From NCBI RefSeq assembly GCF_005771675.1, contig NZ_VAJM01000023.1, forward strand, positions 1-53,633: a stretch of 53,633 nt of DNA. The letters run 5' to 3'. Both the position numbers and the translations under genes were made by a program. Positions 7,040 to 15,473 of the stretch are shown here, in pieces. Position 1 is the first letter of the stretch. Each line of letters begins with the position of its first letter. Below the pieces are notes generated by a model. The model had not been told where the DNA came from, searched no databases, and was given only the letters and a program-made list of their open reading frames with translations. Source of the stretch: Hymenobacter jeollabukensis (GTDB lineage Bacteria > Bacteroidota > Bacteroidia > Cytophagales > Hymenobacteraceae).

Positions 7040-7483
7040 ATGACCACCGCCCACCGAATTACCGCGCCTGCCGACCGCGAAGCCGCCTTTGCCATCCGCC
7101 ACGAAGTCTTCGTGGAAGGCCAGGGCGTGCCGGCCGAAAAGGAGCATGACCAGCACGACCAAACCGACGCCCGGCACTACCTCGCCCGCACCGCCGACGG
7201 TACGCCCTGCGGCGCCGCCCGCTGGCGCGTGACTGAGAATGGCGTGAAGCTGGAGCGTTTCGCCGTGCTCGAAGGCTACCGCAACCATCAGGTGGGCGCC
7301 GCTTTGCTCCACGCCGTGCTGCGCGACGTGGCCGCCGAACACCCCGACGCCGAGGTGTACCTGCACGCGCAGTTGACGGCGGTGAATTTCTACCTGCGCC
7401 ACGGCTTCGAAACGCTGGGGGAGCAGTTCACCGAAGCCGGCATCGAGCACTACAAAATGCGCTGGGTGCGGCCAAAATCGTAG
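7040..7483 (+). CDS. GNAT family N-acetyltransferase
   Basis: The start is set at ATG 7040 (MTTAHRITAPADREAAFAIRHEVFVEGQGVP). A longer frame from 6977 would begin inside the hairpin. The fold order is that of GNAT: AAFAIRHEVFV helix, HYLARTADGTPCGAARW strands, the acetyl-CoA motif FAVLEGYRNHQVGAALL near residue 75, and the C-terminal AVNFYLRHGFETLGEQF segment. The RxVFVEGQGVPxxxExDxxD start is typical of the ElaA/YjcF-like group, whose substrates are mostly unknown. It is a stand-alone gene ended by the strong terminator at 7534. Confidence 0.88.
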   Translation: MTTAHRITAPADREAAFAIRHEVFVEGQGVPAEKEHDQHDQTDARHYLARTADGTPCGAARWRVTENGVKLERFAVLEGYRNHQVGAALLHAVLRDVAAEHPDAEVYLHAQLTAVNFYLRHGFETLGEQFTEAGIEHYKMRWVRPKS

Positions 7484-7533
7484 CCCTCAACGCTTGGTGA
7501 AGTAACCTGGCGCTTGCCTGCGTACAAGAATTT

Positions 7534-7585
7534 TCCTAACTCGGTCCCTGCTGCTGCTGCGGTGATTACCGGGTTAGGATTTTTT
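7534..7585 (+). terminator. Rho-independent terminator after the acetyltransferase
   Basis: TCCTAACTCGGT (7534-7545) pairs with ACCGGGTTAGGA (7568-7579), 11 of 12 plus one G-U, and TTTTTT follows directly. It is only 15 bp before the comEC start codon. Confidence 0.85.
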
Positions 7586-7599
7586 GTTTCGATTCGTTG

Positions 7600-9855
7600 A
7601 TGGCTATCCGTTCCACTACCATTCCGTGGGCTACCCATCCGGCCGTGCGCCTCGTGCTGGCGCTGATTGCCGGCATCATCATCTGGTTTTACCGGGCCAA
7701 TGCGCTGCCGGAGCTGCTGCCCTGGCTGGCCGGCGCGGTGGTTCTATTTCTGGCCGCGCACCGGTGGGCCGTGCGCCGAAACGTGCCCAGCCTGAACGAT
7801 GCCGTGGGTGTGCTGGGCTTGCTGGTGACGGTGCTGGCGGGCACCACCGTGGCTCAGCACGCCACCGAAAGCCGCCAGCCCGACCACCTCTACCAGCAGC
7901 CCGATATCGAGTTTTACCGCGCCGTGGTCGACGACGGGCCGGTGGTGCGCCCCAACACCTTTGCCAACACGCTGCGCGTGTCGGCCGTGCGGGTGGCGGG
8001 GCAGTGGCGGCCGGCGCGGGGCGGCATCCGCGTCTCGATTCCGCGCTACGAGGCCGAAGTGGCCGCCCCGCATTACGGCGACGTATGGCTGGTGCGCGGG
8101 GCCCCGGCCCCGGCCAAGGCCCCGCTCAACCCCGGCGAGTTCGATTACCGCCGCTACTTGGCCTACCACCAGATCTACCACCAGCAGTTCATTCACCCCG
8201 ATCAGTACCGCATCATCGGGCAGGCGCCGCCCAGCTGGCTGCGCCTCTGGAGCATGCAGTGCGCCCGGCGGCTCGACGGCGTGTTCCGGCGCTATGTGAC
8301 GGCCCCGCGCGAGTTTGCCATTGCCGACGCGCTGGTGCTGGGCCTGAAGGACGACGTGGACGCCGAAACCAAGCAGGCCTACGCCAGCACCGGCACCACC
8401 CACATCATGGCCGTGTCGGGCCTGCAGGTGGGCTTGCTGTTTGCGGTGTTGCAAATCGGGTTGCGCCGCTTCTTCGGCCACACCCGCGGCTTTCGGTACT
8501 GGTCGGCGGCGCTGGGGCTGCTGGTCATCTGGAGCTACGCCTTCCTGACGGGCCTGTCGGCTTCGGTGCTGCGGGCGGCGGTAATGTTCAGTTTCGTGGC
8601 CGTGGCCAAGGCTTCCGGCCGGCAGAGCAACATGTACAACACGCTCGCGGTGGCCGCTTTCTGCCTGCTGCTCTACGACCCTTATTTGCTGGTCGACGTG
8701 GGGTTTCAGCTGTCCTTTCTGGCCGTGCTCAGCATCGTGTACCTGCAGCCGCTGATCGGCGACAAAATCGACGCGCAGGAGTGGATGGCCAAGAAAAAGC
8801 GCCCCTGGCAGTCGAAGCGGCAGCAGAAACTCATGCTTGCCCTCGGCTGGTCGCTCGACGGGATCTGGCAGGCCATTGCCCTGTCGATAGCCGCGCAGGT
8901 GGCCACGTTTCCGTTGGGCTTGTTCTACTTCCACCAGTTTCCGCTCAACTTTCTGCTCTCGAACCTGATAGCCGTGCCGATTTCCTCGGTGGCGCTGTAC
9001 GTAGGGCTGCTGCTGCAAGCCGTGGCGCTGCCGATGGAATGGCTGGCGGCCCAAACCGGCGCCGATTGGCTGCTCTGGGTGCCGAAGGGCATCGGCTGGG
9101 TGTTTCAGGGGCTGATCTGGTGCTTCAACGAATACATTATCCTGGTCGGCCGCTCCCTGCCCGGCGCCCTGGTGCAGGGCATTCACCTCACCCCCGCCCA
9201 AACCTGGCTGCTCTACCTGCTCATCGGTACCGGGCTGGCGTTTCTGGCGTGGCGGCGGCTGGTGTGGCTGGGCGCGGGGGTGGCGGTGGCCGTGGGCTTC
9301 GCCTACAGCCGCGTGGCCGAAGCCCGCGAAACTGCCCAAGACCAGCGCCTGATCATCTACAGCATCCCGCGCCGCTCGGCCGTGGGTCTGCACGACGGGG
9401 CCGCGGCCCTGGTGATGACGCCCGATTCCCTGCCGCTCAACAACACCGAGCAAACCTACCGCGTGCTGCCCGGCCTAATCGGGCGCGGCAACCGGGCGGT
9501 GCGCTACGTGGCCGGCTGGGACACCACGGCCGCCGCCGTGCGTGCCCTGCCCCGGCGCGGCCCGGTGCTGCTCAGTTGGCACGGCCGCCGCGTGGCCTGG
9601 GTGCACGGGCGGCTGTGGCAGGGCCAGCGCCCGGCGGCCGTCGACGTGGTGGTGCTGCGCCGCAACGCCCGGGTGTGGCCCGAGCAGCTGCGGGCCACCT
9701 TTGGCACCCGGCCGGTGTACGTGTTCGATTCCTCGTGCCGGCGCTGGTACGTGGAGCAGCTCACGCCCCAATTGCAGGCTGCGGGCCTGCGCGTGCACGA
9801 CGTGACCATGCAGGGCGCCTGGGTGGAAGTCGTGCGGCCGGGGGCGGGCAACTAA
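7600..9855 (+). CDS. comEC: ComEC/Rec2-type DNA uptake channel protein
   Basis: This is a large membrane protein with N-terminal hydrophobic helices (about residues 15-80), a soluble DUF4131-type domain (to about 215), and then the competence core with the motif HIMAVSGLQVG near 270 followed by several membrane helices to about 575. ComEC carries single-stranded DNA across the inner membrane. The extracytoplasmic C-terminal domain (about 580-751) has the position of the metallo-beta-lactamase-like domain, but I see no HxHxDH metal motif, so it is degenerate. A different reading frame over the same stretch is longer but lacks any membrane pattern and is a shadow. Confidence 0.88.
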   Translation: MAIRSTTIPWATHPAVRLVLALIAGIIIWFYRANALPELLPWLAGAVVLFLAAHRWAVRRNVPSLNDAVGVLGLLVTVLAGTTVAQHATESRQPDHLYQQPDIEFYRAVVDDGPVVRPNTFANTLRVSAVRVAGQWRPARGGIRVSIPRYEAEVAAPHYGDVWLVRGAPAPAKAPLNPGEFDYRRYLAYHQIYHQQFIHPDQYRIIGQAPPSWLRLWSMQCARRLDGVFRRYVTAPREFAIADALVLGLKDDVDAETKQAYASTGTTHIMAVSGLQVGLLFAVLQIGLRRFFGHTRGFRYWSAALGLLVIWSYAFLTGLSASVLRAAVMFSFVAVAKASGRQSNMYNTLAVAAFCLLLYDPYLLVDVGFQLSFLAVLSIVYLQPLIGDKIDAQEWMAKKKRPWQSKRQQKLMLALGWSLDGIWQAIALSIAAQVATFPLGLFYFHQFPLNFLLSNLIAVPISSVALYVGLLLQAVALPMEWLAAQTGADWLLWVPKGIGWVFQGLIWCFNEYIILVGRSLPGALVQGIHLTPAQTWLLYLLIGTGLAFLAWRRLVWLGAGVAVAVGFAYSRVAEARETAQDQRLIIYSIPRRSAVGLHDGAAALVMTPDSLPLNNTEQTYRVLPGLIGRGNRAVRYVAGWDTTAAAVRALPRRGPVLLSWHGRRVAWVHGRLWQGQRPAAVDVVVLRRNARVWPEQLRATFGTRPVYVFDSSCRRWYVEQLTPQLQAAGLRVHDVTMQGAWVEVVRPGAGN

Positions 9856-9974
9856 AGCCCGATTGCGGCCGAGTATCTGGTGGGCGCCGCCGTCCAAATT
9901 CTTTGTTACTCCGTACATTCTCCCAAACCGACGCAATGCGGCCTTGACTTCTTTCATTGTCGCATCATTTTTGT

Positions 9975-9982
9975 TAGGTTTG
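9975..9982 (+). promoter_or_regulatory. Candidate -7 box (TAGGTTTG) for the enoyl-CoA hydratase gene
   Basis: The octamer fits the Bacteroidota -7 consensus TAnnTTTG in the 240-bp gap after comEC. The nearest TTG (9957-9959) is only 15 bp upstream, shorter than the usual 19-21. It implies a leader of about 105 nt. Confidence 0.35.
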
Positions 9983-10095
9983 ACTCACGCCCTTTCCGGG
10001 CCACTGCCGCGCACCGGGCCGTTCGGGCTCCATTTCTCCGGTCGGGAGAACAACGCGCCGCCGGGCCCTCCACCACACCGACCACGCAACAACTC

Positions 10096-10905
10096 ATGGA
10101 AGACATGGCTACCCAGGAGCTCGAAGCGTTGCAGTACATTCGCTATGAGGCCAATGACTCCATCGGCTTCATCACGCTCAACCGCCCCGAAAAACGCAAC
10201 GCCCTTAGCTCGGAGCTCGTCTCGGAGCTGAAACTTGCCTTCGAATACGCCGAAAACGATGCGACCTGCAAGGTCATCGTGCTGCGTGCCGAGGGCCCGG
10301 CCTTCTGCGCCGGCGCCGATCTGGCCTACATCCAGGAGCTGCAGGGCTTCGGCTACAACGAGAACCTGGCCGACTCCACGCACCTGATGCAACTGTTTCA
10401 CCAGATCTACACGCTCAAGAAAATCGTCATTGCCCAGGTGCAGGGCCACGCCCTCGCCGGCGGCTGCGGCCTGGCCACGCTCTGCGACTTCGCCTTCGCC
10501 GTGCCCGAAGCCAAATTCGGCTACACCGAGGTGAAAATTGGATTCCTGCCGGCCATCGTGAGCGTATTCCTGCTGCGCAAAATCGGGGAGGCCCGCACCA
10601 AGCAGCTGCTGCTCACCGGCGACGTATTCGGCGCCGACAAAGCCGTGGGCTACGGCCTCATCAACGAGGTGGTGCCCGCCGACGAGCTGGCCATGCACGT
10701 GTACCGCTTCGCCCGCCGCCTCTGCGTCGAAAACTCGGCCCAGAGCATGGAGGTGACCAAGGAAATGATTGCCCGCCTGCCCGAATTGCCCCTGGAGGAA
10801 GGCCTGCGCTACGCCGCCCGCCTCAACGCCGAAGCCCGCGGCTCGGACGACTGCCGCCGCGGCATCTCGGCTTTCCTGAATAAGGAGAAGATTACCTGGA
10901 ACTAG
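10096..10905 (+). CDS. Enoyl-CoA hydratase/isomerase family protein
   Basis: This is a crotonase-fold protein with both oxyanion-hole segments: FCAGADLAYIQEL near residue 75 and GHALAGGCGLA near 120. ITLNRPEKRNAL near 25 is the classic family start. The ATG at 10096 (MEDMATQEL) is preferred; the frame stays open to 9880 but that part overlaps a candidate promoter and lacks similarity. The family hydrates enoyl-CoA thioesters; the length and sequence resemble methylglutaconyl-CoA hydratases of leucine breakdown, but the substrate cannot be fixed from sequence alone. It stands alone, followed by a repeat-rich gap. Confidence 0.85.
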   Translation: MEDMATQELEALQYIRYEANDSIGFITLNRPEKRNALSSELVSELKLAFEYAENDATCKVIVLRAEGPAFCAGADLAYIQELQGFGYNENLADSTHLMQLFHQIYTLKKIVIAQVQGHALAGGCGLATLCDFAFAVPEAKFGYTEVKIGFLPAIVSVFLLRKIGEARTKQLLLTGDVFGADKAVGYGLINEVVPADELAMHVYRFARRLCVENSAQSMEVTKEMIARLPELPLEEGLRYAARLNAEARGSDDCRRGISAFLNKEKITWN

Positions 10906-10946
10906 CCTAGCAGTTGCTGGCTGCACCGGAGCACGGCGGCATCAGC

Positions 10947-11114
10947 GTCATTGCGAGCGAAGCGAAGCAATCGGTCCTGGCTAGTGTGCCGCCGCTGAAA
11001 TGCCCACCGCCCGAAGCTGTCATTGCACAGTTTCGGGCGGTGTCGTTTCGGTCAGTAAGTACTGTAGCGGCGGTGCTATTAGAGGAAAGATTGCCGCGCT
11101 TCGCTCGCAATGAC
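10947..11114. repeat. Nested REP-like element in the 10906-11290 gap
   Basis: The outer arms GTCATTGCGAGCGAAGCG (from 10947) and its reverse complement (11089-11114) match at 24 of 26 bases. Inside lies a second hairpin, CACCGCCCGAAGCTGT (11005-11020) with ACAGTTTCGGGCGGTG (11027-11042), 15 of 16 paired, loop 6 nt. The outer word is a dispersed intergenic repeat I know from several bacterial groups. The rest of the 385-bp gap has a 12-bp palindrome ACCGCCGGCGGT at 11173-11184 and no gene. Confidence 0.8.
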
Positions 11115-11290
11115 GGCCGGTAGTACCGTTAGCCTCTCACGGGCACTATATCCCGCTGGATGCCAAGTCAGTACCGCCGGCGGTGCTACTTTTTGCTGTT
11201 GAGCTGCGTATCTTCCGGTTTCGAACCGTTCATTTTGGCCGGGCGCAGCGGGGTTTGCAAACATCTGCGCGCATCGGCGGTTAGCCCCTC

Positions 11291-11791
11291 ATGAATCTGC
11301 CTGCCGGTCTGGCCCTTACCGGGCTCACGTTTCTGGGAATGGAATTCGTGGCGTGGTTCATGCACCGCTTCGTGCTGCACGGCCCGCTGTGGTTTGTGCA
11401 CCGCTCGCACCACGTGCGCCACCCGCACCGCTTCGAGCGCAACGACCTCTCGTTCGTGTTCTACGGGGCCATTTCGGTGCTGCTGATGGTGTACGGCGGC
11501 GCCAGCAAGGACTGGCGCTACTGGGTAGGGGCGGGCATTGCCGCCTACGGTACCGTGTATTTCCTGGTGCACGACGTGCTGATTCACCGCCGCCTGCGCT
11601 TCTGGAAACGCGCCGACAGTGCCTACCTGCGGGCCCTGAACATGGCCCACAAAATCCACCACAAGACCACCGCCCGCGACGGAAGCGAGGAATTCGGTTT
11701 GCTGTGGGTGTCGCCCCGCTTCTTCGCCCTGGCCCGCCGACAGGCTGCCAAGCGTGCCGCCGGAACCGCTTCCTCGCCTCGTAACACTTAG
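11291..11791 (+). CDS. crtZ: Beta-carotene hydroxylase CrtZ
   Basis: This is a small membrane di-iron hydroxylase of the fatty acid hydroxylase/sterol desaturase superfamily. The four histidine clusters are present: HRFVLH near residue 25, HRSHHVRHPH near 38, HDVLIHRR near 95 and HKIHHK near 120. CrtZ adds hydroxyl groups at C3 of beta-ionone rings. The length of 166 residues is normal. It starts a plus-strand run of carotenoid genes and ends 24 bp before the CarH-like regulator. With CrtW at 19121 it would make keto-hydroxy carotenoids. Confidence 0.92.
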   Translation: MNLPAGLALTGLTFLGMEFVAWFMHRFVLHGPLWFVHRSHHVRHPHRFERNDLSFVFYGAISVLLMVYGGASKDWRYWVGAGIAAYGTVYFLVHDVLIHRRLRFWKRADSAYLRALNMAHKIHHKTTARDGSEEFGLLWVSPRFFALARRQAAKRAAGTASSPRNT

Positions 11792-11815
11792 CCCACCTAT
11801 TACCACCCGATTATC

Positions 11816-12718
11816 GTGGGACAGTTTTCGATCAAGGACCTGGAAAGCCTCTCGGGCATCAAGGCGCACACCATCCGGATGTGGGAGCAGCGCTACGGCG
11901 TGCTCTGCCCCGAGCGCACCGCCACCAACATCCGCACGTACTGCGACTCGGACCTGCGCCGCTTGCTCAACGTCGCTACGCTCTGCGAGCGGGGGCACCG
12001 CATCTCGCACGTGGCCAGCCTCTCAGAGCAGGAGCTGTGCCGCGCCGTGGCCGCCTGCTGCGACGACCCGCACCAGTTCAACCCCCAGATTACCGCCCTG
12101 CTCACCGCTACCCTCGACATGGACGAGCGGCGCCTGAGCTGCGTGCTGTCGCACGCGGCCGAGGAAATTGGCTTCGAGGCTACGGTGATGAACATCGTGT
12201 ACCCTTTTCTATACAGAGTGGGGGTGCTTTGGCAAACGGGTAGCCTGAACCCGGCCCAGGAGCATCTGGCCACTCACCTGCTGCGCCAGAAGCTGCTGGC
12301 CGCCGCCGACGCGCTGCCCATCACGGAGCACGACGAGGCGCCGCGCTGGGTGCTGTTCTTGCCCGAAGGCGAGCTGCACGAGCTGGCGCTGCTGTTTATG
12401 AACTACCTGCTGCGGGTGCGCGGCTTCCGGGTGTTGTACCTGGGCCAAAACCTGCCCATCTGCGAGCTGGCCAAAGTGTGCCAACACTACCGGCCCCAGC
12501 ACGTGGCCACGGTGCTCACCACGGTGCCCGAGCGCGACCAGTTGCCGCAGTTCCTCGGCAAGCTCGCCCACCTCTGCGCCGACATCGACTTCGTGCTCTA
12601 CGGCCCGCTCGTTCACCAGCCTGACGTGGTGCTGCCGCCCGGCTTCCGGCGCGTGGAGCGCATAACCGACTTTATCGGGCTCGTAGACCAGCTGACGGCG
12701 GTGGAGCTGGCCGGTTAG
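11816..12718 (+). CDS. MerR-type regulator with B12-binding domain (CarH-like)
   Basis: The N-terminal MerR helix-turn-helix (residues 1-70, SIKDLESLSGIKAHTIRMWEQRYG) is followed by a helix bundle and a Rossmann-type B12-binding domain. The cobalamin signature of CarH is visible: W139-x9-E149-H150 in the helix bundle and the candidate lower axial ligand H188 in EGELHELALLF. CarH binds DNA as a tetramer with adenosylcobalamin in the dark and falls apart in light, switching on carotenoid genes. The start is GTG 11816 (MGQFSIKDLES). Its place between crtZ and the ECF sigma gene supports light control of this cluster. Light sensing itself is inferred. Confidence 0.85.
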   Translation: MGQFSIKDLESLSGIKAHTIRMWEQRYGVLCPERTATNIRTYCDSDLRRLLNVATLCERGHRISHVASLSEQELCRAVAACCDDPHQFNPQITALLTATLDMDERRLSCVLSHAAEEIGFEATVMNIVYPFLYRVGVLWQTGSLNPAQEHLATHLLRQKLLAAADALPITEHDEAPRWVLFLPEGELHELALLFMNYLLRVRGFRVLYLGQNLPICELAKVCQHYRPQHVATVLTTVPERDQLPQFLGKLAHLCADIDFVLYGPLVHQPDVVLPPGFRRVERITDFIGLVDQLTAVELAG

Positions 12719-12911
12719 TCGGCGTTTTGTTGCGTAGATATTTCGTGTGAATTCAGTGTAAATATCTTGCTTTCAGGTTGTTATTATAAGTTTACGGCCA
12801 AATAGGGCTCAAGAAACCACTCGTGGCGGTACTTTACGCATTCACCGGATAAATTAGCCCGTTTGCCGACTATATCGGGGTCTTGGCCGAAACCGGGCAA
12901 ATAAAAGTGGG

Positions 12912-12965
12912 GGTGACCGTATGCTTAGGGAGTTCTTTCGTATGTTTGTTTAGCTTTTGGTCACC
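12912..12965 (+). promoter_or_regulatory. Candidate promoter of the ECF sigma gene flanked by GGTGACC inverted repeats
   Basis: TATGTTTG (12941-12948) matches the -7 consensus TAnnTTTG, 36 bp before the ATG. GGTGACC (12912-12918) and its reverse complement GGTCACC (12959-12965) lie on either side, 40 bp apart. They could be half-sites of a regulator such as the upstream CarH-like protein. The rest of the 265-bp gap is AT-rich without a gene. Confidence 0.4.
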
Positions 12966-12983
12966 AAACGTTAAACAGGCTGT

Positions 12984-13499
12984 ATGACTTCCCTGGAATT
13001 CACCGACCAAGTACAGAAGATTTCCTACTCACTCCGGCCCGCGGCCATGAACCTGACCCGCGACGCCGATGATGCCAAGGACTTGGTGCAGGAAACGCTG
13101 CTGAAGGCCCTCTTGAACAAAGAGAAGTTCAAGACCGGGACCAACCTCAAGGCGTGGCTCTACACCATAATGCGCAACACGTTTATCAACAACTACAACA
13201 AGATAACGAAGCGCAATAGCCACATTGACACCACCGAGTACTTCCAGTACTTCAATACCGACGAAAACTACATCACCCACAACGGCGCCCAGTCGGACTT
13301 CGTGGTGACGGACATCAACGAGGCCATTGCCCACCTCGGCCACGAGTACCGCACGCCGTTTATGATGTACTACATCGGCTACAAGTACCAGGAAATTGCG
13401 GAGAAGCTGCAAATTCCCATTGGTACCGTCAAGAACCGCATTCACATTGCCCGCAAGGAGCTGAAAGATGCCCTTAAGGTCTACGCACCCGGCGCGTAG
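12984..13499 (+). CDS. ECF-type RNA polymerase sigma factor
   Basis: Region 2 is seen in [17 protein letters not shown] (residues 26-42) and [18 protein letters not shown] (55-72); region 4 in [35 protein letters not shown] (131-165) with its helix-turn-helix. The length of 171 residues is normal for ECF sigma factors. No anti-sigma gene follows. This type of sigma factor sits in carotenoid clusters of many Bacteroidota next to the MerR/B12 regulator, so it probably transcribes the crt genes after release by light. It has its own candidate promoter and a strong terminator after it. Confidence 0.93.
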   Translation: MTSLEFTDQVQKISYSLRPAAMNLTRDADDAKDLVQETLLKALLNKEKFKTGTNLKAWLYTIMRNTFINNYNKITKRNSHIDTTEYFQYFNTDENYITHNGAQSDFVVTDINEAIAHLGHEYRTPFMMYYIGYKYQEIAEKLQIPIGTVKNRIHIARKELKDALKVYAPGA

Positions 13500-13531
13500 G
13501 GGGAAGGAGTAACTACGCCGGGCGCGTTACG

Positions 13532-13577
13532 GGCCGCAAGCTGCAACCTCAAGGAGGCCGTGGCTTGCGGCCTTTTT
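13532..13577 (+). terminator. Terminator after the ECF sigma gene
   Basis: GGCCGCAAGC (13532-13541) pairs perfectly with GCTTGCGGCC (13563-13572), followed by TTTTT. It separates the regulatory genes from crtI. Confidence 0.9.
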
Positions 13578-13729
13578 CGTGGCCGCTACCCGGGCTGGCA
13601 AAGCAGACGGGTAGTATGGTATCAATCTTTGTTGGAGCTAATATTGGCCTCTGATGGCGTACTGAGAATCCTGTCAATGGCCAGCAAGGTGTTGGGTTAA
13701 GAAGATTTAATGGGAAATCCTACCAATAA

Positions 13730-15364
13730 TTGCCCAGCCAGCGCAACAAAGTCCTGCCGCAATCGGTAGCTTACCACGACCATTTCACCCCGCCGCCCCA
13801 CTTGATTCCTTCCGTTTCCGCTCCCCGGGTTATTGTTATCGGTGCCGGCTTTGCCGGCCTGGCCGCCGCGGCCTGCCTGGCCCAGCGCGGCTACGCGGTG
13901 ACGGTGCTGGAAAAAAACGACGGCCCCGGCGGCCGCGCCCGGGTATTTCAGGCTCAGGGCTTCACCTTTGACATGGGTCCGAGCTGGTACTGGATGCCCG
14001 ACGTGTTCGAGCAGTTCTTCGCCCGCTTCGGCCACCGCCCCGCCGACTTTTACGAGCTAGTGCGCCTCGACCCTTCGTACCAGGTCATCTACGGCCCCGG
14101 TGACGTGCTGCCGGTGCCCGCGGGCATGGACGCGCTGCGCCGCACCTTCGAGCAGCTGGAGCCCGGCGCCGGCCACCGCCTCGACGCGTTTCTGGCCCAG
14201 GCCGGCTACAAGTACGAAGTGGGCATGGGCAAATTCGTGACCAAGCCCGGCCGCTCGGTGCGCGAGTTTGCCGACCCGCGTCTGCTGGTAGATGCGGTGC
14301 GGCTGGACCTGCTTTCCAACATGCGCCGCCATGTGGGCCGCTTCTTTCAGAACCCCAAGCTGGTGAAGCTGATGGAGTTTCCGGTGCTCTTCCTTGGCGC
14401 CACGCCGCAGAACACGCCCGCGCTGTACTCGCTGATGAACTACGCCGACCTGGTGCTGGGCACCTGGTACCCGCTGGGCGGCATGCACGAAATCGTGAAG
14501 GCTATGGTGCGGGTGGCCGAGGAGCAGGGCGTGCGCATCGAGTACAACCAGGAAATCGAGGAAATCGAGGTGGCAGATGGCCGCGCTACCGGCGTGCGCA
14601 CCGCTGCCGGCCGCTACGCCGCCGACGTGGTGGTGGCCGGGGCCGACTACCACCACGTGGAGCAGCACCTGCTGGCGCCCGAGCACCGGCACTACTCGCC
14701 CAAGTACTGGGATACGCGTACGATGGCGCCTTCGTCGCTGCTATTTTACGTGGGGCTGAAGCACAAACTGCACGGCGTGGAGCACCACAACCTGTTCTTC
14801 GACGAGGACTTCAACCAGCACGCCCACGAGATTTACGAGGCGCCGCGCTGGCCCGCCAAGCCGCTGTTTTACGCCTGCGTGCCCAGCGTAACCGACCCTT
14901 CGGTGGCGCCCGCGGGCCAGGAAAACCTGTTCCTGCTCATCCCCGTGGCGCCCGGCATCAGCGGCGACGACGAGGCCACCCGCCAGTGTTACTTCGACAT
15001 GGTAATGGCCCGGCTGGAGCGCCACACCGGCCAGCCCGTGCGCGAGTGGGTGACCTACCAGCGCAGCTACGCCCACCGCGACTTCGTGGCCGATTACCAC
15101 GCCTTCAAGGGCAACGCCTACGGATTGGCCAATACCCTGCGCCAGACGGCTATTCTGAAACCTTCGCTGAAAAGCCCCAAAGTCGCCAACCTTTACTTCA
15201 CCGGCCAACTCACCGTGCCCGGACCCGGCGTGCCGCCGTCCCTGATTTCGGGGCAGGTGGTGGCCGGGGAGGTGGAGAAGGAATACCCGGTTCCCAAACC
15301 GGCGGCCCCAGCTCCGGCGGCGCCGGCAAGCGGGCTGAATCCCGTATCTTATAGTCAGCGCTGA
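13730..15364 (+). CDS. crtI: Phytoene desaturase CrtI
   Basis: The FAD-binding start is VIVIGAGFAGLAAAACLAQRG (near residue 35), followed by GPGGRARVFQAQGFTFDMGPSW, the GGMHEIV segment near 250 and the C-terminal LYFTGQLTVPGPGVPPSLISG signature of bacterial phytoene desaturases. The enzyme desaturates phytoene toward lycopene at the membrane with FAD. No ATG is in frame upstream: the frame opens at TTG 13730, and a second TTG at 13802 (LIPSVSAPRVIVIG) gives a more normal N-terminus, so the true start may be 13802. An Ala/Pro tail of about 25 residues follows the domain. It is followed by crtB, probably on one transcript. Confidence 0.93.
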   Translation: MPSQRNKVLPQSVAYHDHFTPPPHLIPSVSAPRVIVIGAGFAGLAAAACLAQRGYAVTVLEKNDGPGGRARVFQAQGFTFDMGPSWYWMPDVFEQFFARFGHRPADFYELVRLDPSYQVIYGPGDVLPVPAGMDALRRTFEQLEPGAGHRLDAFLAQAGYKYEVGMGKFVTKPGRSVREFADPRLLVDAVRLDLLSNMRRHVGRFFQNPKLVKLMEFPVLFLGATPQNTPALYSLMNYADLVLGTWYPLGGMHEIVKAMVRVAEEQGVRIEYNQEIEEIEVADGRATGVRTAAGRYAADVVVAGADYHHVEQHLLAPEHRHYSPKYWDTRTMAPSSLLFYVGLKHKLHGVEHHNLFFDEDFNQHAHEIYEAPRWPAKPLFYACVPSVTDPSVAPAGQENLFLLIPVAPGISGDDEATRQCYFDMVMARLERHTGQPVREWVTYQRSYAHRDFVADYHAFKGNAYGLANTLRQTAILKPSLKSPKVANLYFTGQLTVPGPGVPPSLISGQVVAGEVEKEYPVPKPAAPAPAAPASGLNPVSYSQR

Positions 15365-15473
15365 CGCGCGGCGCAAGCTTCCCCACCCGGTCCGCAGCCA
15401 GTTCTTACCTGCCTTGTCTTTCACCTGCCGCCGTGGCGGCGGGCGCTAGCAGCCCACACCAACAACACCCCGC

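Noticed and set aside
7584-9947. 787-codon frame overlapping comEC on the same strand
   Set aside because: It is longer than comEC, but the translation is Arg/Ala/Gly-rich with no membrane helices; the other frame has all ComEC features.
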